Both the position numbers and the translations under genes were made by a program. The notes under the pieces are model-generated. The model saw only the letters and a program-made list of their open reading frames with translations. It was not told where the DNA came from and did no database searches. A stretch of 64,000 bases of DNA from Amphiura filiformis (Eukaryota > Echinodermata > Ophiuroidea > Amphilepidida > Amphiuridae): contig NC_092628.1 in NCBI RefSeq assembly GCF_039555335.1, positions 31,689,727 to 31,753,726 on the forward strand, written 5' to 3'. Within the stretch, counting starts at the first letter, position 1. Each line of letters starts with the position of its first letter. Positions 37,841 through 48,800 of the stretch are shown piece after piece.

Positions 37841-37976
37841 TGGGCTATTCAGTTGAAATCCATACGCCCCCACGGAAAACATGCCCTTAATCTTCCACAA
37901 AGGGAGACTATGTTTGAGTCATTTTTAAGGTCACATCTTCTAAAGGGGGGTGTATGGATTTTAACTGGAATAGCCA
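37841..37976. mobile_element. foldback MITE family B, copy 2
   Basis: The ends are TGGGCTATTCAGTTGAAATC and GATTTTAACTGGAATAGCCA. It is a shortened member of the family at 20111-20298. Confidence 0.8.
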
Positions 37977-38870
37977 TCTCCATTTTACAATATAATTTTA
38001 ATCAGCACAGATGAAACTTTTATTGAATAATATAATTCATAATTATTTTACATCAAGTACTGTTTCAATGATATAAATATACACCTCTCATGCTATATAC
38101 ATTACATGATGCTAATTTAAACTACAACTGACACAACTGAGTCGTCTTTTCACCAAGATGATAAATTAATATTATGGTATACCCATCAATATGCATTACC
38201 CATTGGCAGCACCAGCCCGGAAGCACCAAGATTGGGGCATTTCTCTCCAATTTTGAGATTCCTCATCCTCCCTCAAAACAAGAAATGTGGGAAACATACA
38301 TGGTATATCTTGGGCAAACAATTTGTAAATTTTATGCAAATACTTTTTTTCCTTCAAATTTTGGGCAAATATTTCATCCCATGTTGCACACATTTGAACC
38401 AGTAAAGTTGTTTTTAGTAGAGGGTCAGCAAAAAAATTGGCTCAGTAGTCCCAGTATACTCCTGGGTGATGCCAGTGAATCTGGCATTCTCTTCTTTGGA
38501 AGGAAGGATGTGCAGGTACATTGTATCTCATAATAATGTGATTGCAATTATGAAATTCAAAGATATTAGAATACGAGTGTCCAGGCTCTGCCAATTTTGG
38601 GTGTTGCACATTGAGGAGAAAAATAGTGTAATTCTGGATGCCCTCAGCAAATAAAAATTTTACGTATGCACTAATGTGTTGTAAATCAAGGGCTAAACCA
38701 CAGACCCTTTCTAGGGTCTAATGGCATAACACTACACAATACAAATCTTTGCGATACTCGTAATTGAATATACCATTTGGTTAAGGGCATTTTTGGCACA
38801 CCATTTTGGTCCCTATGCATAGTAATCCAAAATGCTGGATTTCCCACAGCCTTACTAAGCAGTCTCACAA

Positions 38871-39053
38871 GATCAGACTACGAGAGTCTGGACCCTATAT
38901 ATAGTTAGCCTGCAAGCCCTGCATAGCATTACTTTGCAGGCTCACTATATACAAGATCAGACTAAGAGAGTCTGGACCCTGTATATAGTTAGCCTGCATA
39001 GCATTACTTTGCAGGCTCACTATATACAGGATCCAGACTCTCGTAGTCTGATC
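38871..39053. repeat. nested palindrome with internal tandem copy
   Basis: GATCAGACTACGAGAGTCTG at the left and CAGACTCTCGTAGTCTGATC at the right are inverted. Between them a smaller palindrome (GTTAGCCTGCA...GCAGGCTCAC) is present twice in tandem, as if a foldback had partly duplicated itself. Confidence 0.85.
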
Positions 39054-39458
39054 TCTTTGATCAAATTTAAACCATGTTGCAAGTACCAACATAATGGTCG
39101 GATTATGTGAATAACTACAGTAACTATATTATTATTATTGCAAAGTTTTGTCATATACTCGCTTGAAAATGCAGACACATATTTGGCTGTGAGATATGGT
39201 TTACCCACAACATACTCAAACTTTTTTGATGACCATTCATAATACACCTTTTACTTAAAACAATTTTTAAACCAGTTCAGATTACTTTATAAAAAAATAA
39301 CACAAGCTATATATACCATTGATAGGTGGGATTCTTCATGTCAAGTTCCCAACAGGTTTCCCTGAAGAAAGATGAGGTTTATTCAACTTCAACAGCAAAC
39401 CCATTGAAACATAGAACTTATACATGTAAATACAAATTTGTGTCATATCTACTTGCCT

Positions 39459-39932
39459 ACCCGGCCCCCCAACTCAGCACAAAAGTTGGCAAGCATGAGA
39501 GTTACCAAATCTTTCAAAGACCCCTTTGCAATGATTTTTCATCAAATTTACCCCCCCTTTTTCATACAAAATCGAGGACAAAATTTGGCCAAAAACAACC
39601 CCTTTTTTGTGGTTTTCAATGACTAGAATTTCAAACACCCATTTTCAATGACTAGAATTTCAAACACCCATTTTCAATGACTAGAATTTCAAACACCCAT
39701 TTTCAATGACTAGAATTTCAAACACCCCTTTTTCAACGACACTAAATATTGCCATAAAATTACCAGATTTTCTCAAGTACCCCTTTTATCCAAATTTTGC
39801 GGACAGTGAAAATTAAATACCCCTATTTTGCCAATTTCGCGGTCCTCCCTACTGGTAAAAAAATCACCCCTTTTCTGTGCTATTTGGTAACTCTCATGGT
39901 TGCCAATTTTGGGTTGAGTTGGGGGCCGGGCT
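39459..39932. mobile_element. 474-bp MITE with CCCGGCCCCC ends
   Basis: The left region CCCGGCCCCCCAACTCAG...TTGGCAAGCATGAGAGTTAC is mirrored by the right region (GTAACTCTCATGGTTGCCAA...GGGGGCCGGG) over about 60 bp. The interior holds the 29-bp tandem array at 39613-39728. Confidence 0.8.
39613..39728. repeat. four copies of a 29-bp unit
   Basis: TTTTCAATGACTAGAATTTC plus AAACACCCA repeats exactly at 39613, 39642, 39671 and 39700, inside the 39459-39932 MITE. Confidence 0.95.
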
Positions 39933-42740
39933 TGCCTACAATGTATTTGTAACATAAAGAGGATGTGAAATGAAGGATATGCATCAAAGCTGTCACAGCT
40001 GTTATGACCCCATTATTTCTGGCATGAGAATACATTTCAATTAAAAAAAGGAAAAAGCAAGTAAAATCTGCCAAAAAAAAGATAGAACAGTAATTCTTTT
40101 TTAAGCAGGAAAAGTTTCATGCCTTTTATTTAAATGTCCCCTCTGCCAAGATTTTTTTCCACAAGACTATTCTAAATGTTCTTTGTTTTTGTGCTGAAAT
40201 TTGCTCTCTTTGAAAAACTGCACATTTGCTATATCTAATCATGCATTCCACCAGCATCAGCTGCTAACAAATATGCATATTTTTATTTGATATTACCCGT
40301 TACATATATATGGTCGCAAAATAAACCCAAATTTTATGTTATATCCCCTATTCCCCTATAATATATATATGTATGAAAAATAATAATATATATTCATTCT
40401 GTCTTATTTTTGTTATAAATATGGTATAATAATCATATATGAACACTTCACACCATTTCTCATTATTTTTTATAAAGCTAAAAAAAAACAAGTTTGTTTC
40501 ATGCAGGCTGCATGCATTTTGTTTTGGGGAGCCATTTTACCATATTTCATTCAGTTTTTATTTAAGAAATCCAGCACATTTGAAATTTTGAAGCAAAAAG
40601 TGAATGAAAATTTTCATATCTAGCTTACTCTGTACTGATTTGATAATAAATATATGTGATTTGAGGCATAATTGACCACAAATCATGACTCAAATAAATA
40701 TTTAAAAAAATGCATTTTGGTTTTCAGAGCACATAGAAGACACAAACTTTATTTTTCAGCCTACGACCAAATACCATGCCCATCACCAGGAACCACTTTA
40801 TATAGTCCCCTGAAAAAAAAGGACACAAAAGTATTATAATCAACATAACACTAAGAATTAGACAGGCAGTGAATGGAAGCTCTGAATAGGCTGACCCATC
40901 GCAGAATATCTGTTAATGCTTAATCAAGAGCATTACAGTTTTCAGTACTTTGATCCGCCATACTTTAAAATTCCACAGTGGATGAACAGAGATGACAGCC
41001 AATATTGTCCAGTTCCTGAAATGGCCAAAACTAAAATGTACCTTTGCCTTCACTTTTGTACCGGATCATCTGCAATCACAACATTTCTTGAAGACTGGGA
41101 GAGAAGATTTTCACAGCATCCCAAAATACACCATGTGCTACACATGCCACTTGTGCCGAATTTGATGTCTATCAGCGTAACTAAACACCCCAGGGATACA
41201 ACAGTATAGGGAGAATAATAGCTGGTTCCCATTTTTCATTTCAAATTTCATAACTCAATTTTATTTTCGGGAACTCTTAATTTTTGAACACTTCTATTAA
41301 ATGAGTACATGAGACACCCAGTTACTCAAAAATACCATTTAAAGAGCTCCAGTGATATTGCTACTGTAAATGCCTCCCTTGTGTTATCATGGTCAATGGG
41401 AACTTGCATGCACTAGGAACCAGTTTTAAGGTATTTTGTGAAAGAATGGTGTATTGGAGTGCTGCAGTGACAATGAGGCAAGGAGTAAAGAAATATTGTG
41501 TCCTCCTGATGGGCTTTTCAGATCCCAAGTTAAATTTAAGGAAGAGCATTCCAAAGATCTGATGATGTCTCTTGTACTTGCAGTATTGCAACAGTTAGCA
41601 ACACAACAACTCCCAGACTGCTATGAAAAATCTATGAGAACTCCTTCAGCTGGCCCTGGAAAATACAAATATATAAATAAATTATTGTCTGGAATAATAA
41701 ATATTGATAATACATGAACAGACTAAATTTTTTAGAAATATTACTTTAATATTACTTGCATCATCAATATATTCATCTCATTTATGTAAACATTTGTTTG
41801 TTTGTTTTTGAGTATTTGTATGTGTGTGATATGTATGAGCAGTGTCAGCCCAAAGGGGTGGGGCATGGGTAATTGACTCTCCCCCACAACCTTTTTCCAC
41901 CAGTCAACTCATGCACACAATTAACAATGTTGCAAAAGGTTTTTATCAGTCTTGTTTCATACTTCATATTAGGACTTTTTCCCTGTGGTGCTCAGCTCAG
42001 AGCTTCTATAATAATTTAATCAGCTTGTAATCAGTGGGAATTGTTAGGCTTTTATCACCATGCTGAAAAGAAGAAATATGAGTGATAAAGTTGACATGTC
42101 TGGTTTATATTGTGTGTGTTAAAGAAAGCAGTGGCTTAGTGTCATAGGGGCTGGGGACAATAGGATGACTCACACGTACTATTCCACTGAAAGAAAGTAG
42201 ACAATGTGACACTTCTGGCGAAATGCCATATGACAATTCTCAAAATAAAATATATTGATATTAATCCGCCATGTTAAGGCCTGCCGAATACGAGCTGATC
42301 AAACTATAGGGCTTCCCATGCCTGAATAGGTACCCAAAATCAGGATCTGGGACTGCAAGTACTTTATTCACAACTCACATCACTTTTGTACCCCAAAAAG
42401 ATTTGCTACTCCCCCTCCCCACTTTAGTAATCCCGGTGCTGCCACTGCGTGTGTTTATGTGTAATTGTGTGGGGGTGTTTGTCAGTGCTGAGAAAACATA
42501 AACCACAAACACACAACAAACAGGATGTTTTTAATACCCACCTACCTCGTTAACCCCCAAATGCAATTATAGTATTTATTAAAGTGTCCATCGACCAAAA
42601 TACAGGTACTAAGTCCAGGGTTGCCTGGGTGTAACCCAGAGCAATCAATCTATTACCTCATTATGTAGTTTCCTATTAGTATGTTGTTTTGAACTGTGGT
42701 TGATATATCATGTGTGTGGTTGTGGGGGTGCGTGTGGGTA

Positions 42741-42899
42741 CTATGTGTAGCTGGCCATACCTGATGGTTCTGGGTTTGTCTGCACTGGTGGGTTAGGTTG
42801 TAAGAATTGCTGATTCTGTTGTTGCTGTGATGTTTTATGACCATCCTCTTGAAGTAGTTCACTTCGCCTTTTTAACAATGGCGACCTTCCTGCAGGACC
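42741..42899 (-). CDS. PLEKHJ1: PLEKHJ1 exon 6 and stop
   Basis: It encodes GPAGRSPLLKRRSELLQEDG, then a Gln-rich stretch (SQQQQNQQ), a Pro/Asn tail and TAG. The exon has no vertebrate counterpart that I recognise. The continuous phase and stop support it. A reverse-strand AATAAA at 42575-42580 is a plausible poly(A) signal. Confidence 0.75.
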   Translation of the reverse strand, partial: GPAGRSPLLKRRSELLQEDGHKTSQQQQNQQFLQPNPPVQTNPEPSGMASYT

Positions 42900-45800
42900 C
42901 TGCAAAAAAAATATCAAAATTAAAAGGAAATAACTGGCTGTGACTTGTCTTCAAGCCATAGTGAAGGTGTGTAAAATCTGAACATGTTGCATTATACAGA
43001 TTCCTCTCAAAAAAAAAAAAAAACGCAATGATTTATAGTGTGCTATGCACATTGATCCACAGGCTTCAGCACACTTTACAGGTTGTCACTGACCATTACG
43101 GCCCCACATCATTCCATAAACCATTTAACAACAACACAGGGACTTTGCTGCTTAGAATCGCACACCCTAGATATTCCACAAATGACTTTTGCAGCCAGGA
43201 TCACCTCCCCGAGTTTTATACGGGTTACAACAAGACAATTAGCAGTAAGTTCCTGGTCCAGGGGAATATCAAGCTAACTCAAATTTTCCAAGAAAGCGTA
43301 CTAAACCACCATCAAGGTTCGATCCATAACCTCTTGCACCATAGTAGAACGCCTTATCAATTGAGCTAACTTGACTGCTAAAAGCCTCATAGGCACTCTA
43401 GTAATAGAAATACATAAGCAATCTAATGATTTTTGATTTAAGCCATGAAATAGTTTTGACATTCAAAGTAAAACTGCATCAATAAAACCACTTTGTAGAT
43501 CAGTATTACCCAAGTTTGTATAATAATGTTTTGTAACTTCACTGTACCTTTCTTACTCTGGCAAGTTTGGTCTGAAGTATATTGAGAGTTGTTGTCAGCC
43601 TTTCATAGCTGAGGAGAAAGAATATGAAATCCAAGCATGAATTGCCATAAATTTGATAAACATGCACAATACTTATGCAATTATAATTAATGATCTCACT
43701 GTTTATGTCTAAGCTCATGATTGCCACAAGTGAATGAAACGCTCCTCCGGATAATTCACATAACATTGATTCATTGGTGATAAGGCTGAATTGTATCCAC
43801 CTTTTTCCTAATTGACCACTTTGCTGCCATTGGTGGCGTTTGGCTCTGCTAACTCCAGAGCAGAAAACTAAAAGCGAGGCCAAAGATGTAAATAGCATAC
43901 TCCCAATTATGCAAAGTCAATTTGCCAAGTAACTATAAGGACTATTAAATGTAGTACAAGTAAAATAGAAGTATATTACGTTTAACATTTTGCTAATCAT
44001 AATCTGCATAATTAATTAGAGACTATTATTTTATTATATGTGACCCCTTGGCACAACTGAGCCCTGAAGTCGCCAATCATCATTTTTGAGATATTCAACC
44101 AAAATATTCTCCTTGAAATTAGCTTTAAAATGATGTATATCATGTCTATAGTACTTGACATTTAAGTAGTGAAAAATCAATAAAACAGTCAATAAATCCT
44201 TTGTTTCCTACTGTTTATTGTTAAGTTCGATTGAGCATATCTCAATAGTGGCACTGGCGACATCCGGGCTCAGTTGTGCCGAGGGGTCACATATTATTTT
44301 AAAGAAATTAACCATTTTTGACACACTTTTAACCAATCAGATGACAGTAATCTATTATGAGGTATATAACAATAGCTATTTGAACTGACTAAGGGGCAGA
44401 GGTCTATGTTTTATGTAGGTTTATGTTTTCAGAATCAAATTTTGACAGGCAGTTTTGGTAACAATGATGTTCACTTGTCAAATCCTAGCTAAGACCTGTG
44501 TTTTATTATCACACATTTCATTGTTTTTTCATGTTCCTTGCTTTATTGTTCTATGGGATGTCCTTAAGACTAATTTACTATATTTGGTATATCCATCTGT
44601 TTTCTTTTGTCAACAAACAGGATGTTCTTAATACCCACCTACAGTATTTATGTACCAGTACTCATATGAATTAATTAAATTAATTGGTACTACAGGTACA
44701 TTGTATAACCATGGTCAAAATTTGGTATAAAATATCAATAACCACCTCCTCTAAAATGCCTCCAAGTTCTTCAAAGTACAAAAATACATACAAATACATC
44801 TGTTTCCAACACTTATTTGTCACTTACTTTGAGCACTTCAGCATTGACATCCAGTGTTCACACTGTTGAGCTGTACTACATGCTAAGTAATGTTTTCTGT
44901 CTGTTTCACCTGGATAACCTGAAAGTAACAATATCCACAGAATATTGTAAGTACTTCATACATATCATGCACTACTCTCATCATTGAGTTACCAATCAGA
45001 ATCATTAAACCAGTTCAATAAACAATCTACTGGATGCCTACTGGATGAAAACTGGATATGGGTCATAAAGGCTTTCTTTTCATTCTCATCAAACTATGTG
45101 TAAGTGTAATCGGTACCAGCAAATAATACAAATTTACAATTACTTACTGCAAATATAATTGGCACGATAAAAATAACTTTCATTGTCATTGGGAATTCTG
45201 ACCATTGGCTGATTGCTCAAACACTAACTCTAATAAACTTTGTCAAATTATTCAACACAAAAGTATTTGTCGCTAAATTGTCGAGGACCATAACAAATTT
45301 GTGTTTACATAATACGCATACACACAGTAAAATGTGAAGAAACCAAGAGATACTTACATATAGAGAATACATATCCTTTGTCTGACCTTGGTTCCTGCTG
45401 AATAATGCATCTTTCTAGACAGAGTGCCCCTAATGGCTAGAGAAGAAAACACAATTTACTTGTTTATCATGATTGATTAAATCTCCAGTCGTTAGGCTAA
45501 AATCAATGATACAATACAATGTTTCAAGATACAGAAATGTTCAATTTTAATTTGTGTTACTTGAACTCAAAGTTGCCTTGTTACATTTTAGAGGTAATGA
45601 ATATAATCATATGAAAGACCCATAAGTTCACACTATGCAGTACATTTTATTGCCAAATGTTAGAAGAGACCCATAATATTTTTCTGTTATTCCTATTTGA
45701 GCAATGGATGCAGTTCAATCATGCCATCTAAAGGTGTATCCTTCGTGTAAGAGAATACCAAACAAATCCAAACTCTAATCCTATCCCTAACCCTAACCCT

Positions 45801-48800
45801 ACCCTAATCCTTACCCTAACCCTAAATCCTAACCCAAACTCTAATCCTATTAGTATTTCAAGAACTATTCAAGTTAAAGTCATAATGTACGATTTTTTTC
45901 AGAATTTACCTTTATTTTTTTCAAAACCGATTTTTTGGCATATTTGTAATACTTACACATGTTCTAACTTAAATCTATGAGCAAACTGTCAAATTCGTCC
46001 TATTTGTAGTAAAAGCGGGACGATTTTCTGTTGGTCCGACATAAAGTCATAATTTTTAAGATTATGACTTTATGTCAGCCACGATCATAAACCGTAGTCT
46101 CGTACAAAACTAGCTTGGTTACGCTCCCTCCACGTGTGGAGGGAGCGTAACCAGACTGGCCGCGCCGGAGACTAACTCTGAGGCCGCACTCGCTATCCTA
46201 ATCCAAATAGTGCGAGATGTTCGAGCAGTGATAGAGGTGAAGTTTATGATGTTGTTTCTTTGCAAATTCCCAATGTTTTTCGCGTCCAAATGTATTGGGA
46301 ACTTTCATAATGATTGCATATTATCATTTTAGAAGAAAAAAAGAAAAATCTAAAAATTTAAAAAGATCGTACATTAAGGCTTTAAAGTATAATAACTTTC
46401 ATGCCATCTAAACATAACATAACATAACATAACATAACATAACATAACATAACATAACATAACATAACATAACAACGGTGCTTGATATAGCGCAATACCA
46501 AAAATATGAACATTGCGCTTTACAAATATACAAAAATAACAACAGCAAAATACATTAGAAAATATACGTTTTAAGACCCCTTTTAAAAGATTCAACTGTG
46601 AGAGCAGTGCGAAGTGTAGCTGGTAACTGGTTCCAGAGGGTTGGACCAGACACACTAAATGAACCATCACCAATTTTCTCTTACTCCTGGGGATGACAAA
46701 GGCGAGTAATATCAAGCTCAGAGCGAAGGCCCTTCCTAGGTGGAATGTAGGTAGCGATGTAGTCAGTGAGATATATCGGTGATAGTCCATTTAGCACTTT
46801 GAATACATGAAGAATAATTTTAAATCGAATTTGTTTATCAACCGGTAACCAGTGAAGCGAGTTTAACAAAGGAGATGTAGAATGACGGCGCGGAAATTGG
46901 TAAACTATGCGAGCCGCCCGATTTTGTAGGCGCTGTAGACGAGCAAGATCTTTTACGTTGCATCCAAACAGGAGTGCATTGCCATAGTCAAGTTTAGATA
47001 AAATAAGTGCCCGCATAGCATTTGAGGAAGCATCATGATCTATGAATCTGCGTATCTTAGCCAAGTTCCACATTTAGCATAAACTATAAAATCAATTGAA
47101 TCTATTACACCAGTACTAGAATTTCATCACACAGAGTGAGAAACAGTCTTGATTCTTGCAAAGAAATTAAGAAAACATAAACAAATCTAACATTAAAAAT
47201 AATTAAAGACATTTAACTTAATCACTGATACAAAATATGAAGAGTTTGAACCGCCAACCTAAAAGAATTAAAACTTGACGGTTGAAATTATGATCATCTG
47301 CTCAAGAGTCAAGATTATGTTTCATAAAAGTGTACAACCTGATGAATCTCTTGCAGTATATAGACATACATGTACAAACATGAAGAGTTTTGTTTCAAAA
47401 CCCCTTACATCCACTTGCAATTTTGAGAAAACATTAAAAAATCATCAAAAAAATCACTGATAAAAGCAGTTTTGGGCGGGATGCTCAATCCTACCCAAGC
47501 ATCCTGCCAAAAACTGCTTTTGTTGCAAACCCCCATACATGTATATCAGTACTTATTTTGATGATTTTTTGATGTTTTCTTAAAATCACTGAAGTGGATG
47601 GATGTAAGGGGTTTTACAACAAAGCTCTTCATTATATTTTAAGAACTTCACATTGACTTACCTCTAGGCAGTGCCCAAATTCATTTGTCCGTATGTAGAA
47701 CAGAAAATTGCACTTAAGCCTCACCAACCTTTCCCTATAGCCTAAAAAAAAGAAAGAAAGATGATTCATGATATCAAAGTATATGGCGGTTGCACGGAAG
47801 GTCATTAGTTCAAATCGTCCTCCAAGAAGACATACAAATCGATGCCAGAGTACTACTATACCAATCACCTGTTAAAGTGGTACTGATTCTTTTGTACTTT
47901 ATGCATGTCTTCTGAAGTTCTGGAGGATGATAACCTTTCGTGCAATCGCCTTATTGTGACATAGTATACTGTAATTCTGAGAAACAGCTTTTTTTATGGT
48001 GTTTTTTTTTTAATGTGGTCTTTTTATAATAAAGCTGTGATGACAAAATAGGTTACTATATCAAACTTCCTACTTCCTGTGCATTGATGAAACAATTATG
48101 GTTTGGTGCACTGACATTAACACAAGTGAAATCTCAACTTACAACTCTATGACTATATAATACAAACCTCTCAATTATAGTACTCTGGCTGCTCTAGCTT
48201 AAACAAACAGGGTAGGAACAAAACTTTCTTGAGTTACATTTTGACTATGCGTGACTGTGATAATTAATTACATTGCATCGAATGCATGAGAGTTGACAGT
48301 TGAGAGTAACACATGACATAACTACCGTACGCTATTTGTTTATCAACAATTCCCACGCTCTGACAGCGAGATGAACGAACAAGCTTATGACATGGGTTCA
48401 AACAGGGCTGTCAACTCTCACGCATTGGCCGTGAGTCTCACGGATTGGGTCACTTTCTCAGTCTCACGCCAAGGTAGTATAATCTCACGCCTAAAAGTAA
48501 CTCTCACACAAAAAGCTGAAAATTGAGTAAAATCTCACGCATCGCCATGAATAAATTGTTGTTCCTACCCCCACCCCCACTTTTCACATTCTCGAGCGCC
48601 GTGGCTCAAATAATCATGGGTCAAAATGAACATTGAAGTCGGCAAATCCAGGTACGCCTCTGTCTCACGCCAAGCAATTCCAAAAAGTTGACAGCCCTGG
48701 TTCAAATTAGCTACGCATACAATTTTATGCGACCCTTCAAACCATGAGATGCTACTCTACTGAAAGAGAACATTGATTATGAAATTTCTGACCTATTGGA

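Larger units (their letters stand above)
32761..42740. other. intergenic region without a supported gene
   Basis: Between the YTHDC1 5' end and the PLEKHJ1 stop codon I find no exon chain or conserved domain. The block holds direct repeats (33668-34169), MITEs (34526-34701, 35608-35992, 37841-37976, 39459-39932), a long TIR element (35590-37141), a nested palindrome (38871-39053) and AT-rich low-complexity sequence near 40300-40470. Open frames around 40916-41209 and 41454-41717 have no recognisable similarity. Confidence 0.6.

Noticed and set aside
39613-39728. CRISPR-like array of 29-bp repeats
   Set aside because: The repeats are contiguous with no spacers and lie inside a MITE in animal DNA.
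40916-41717. Open frames of 97 and 87 codons in the intergenic block
   Set aside because: No domain, no exon chain and no similarity I recognise; the length is compatible with chance in this sequence.
43300-43378. tRNA gene on the minus strand
   Set aside because: The boxes are present but the cloverleaf could not be completed, and SINE-like sequence continues beyond the tRNA part.
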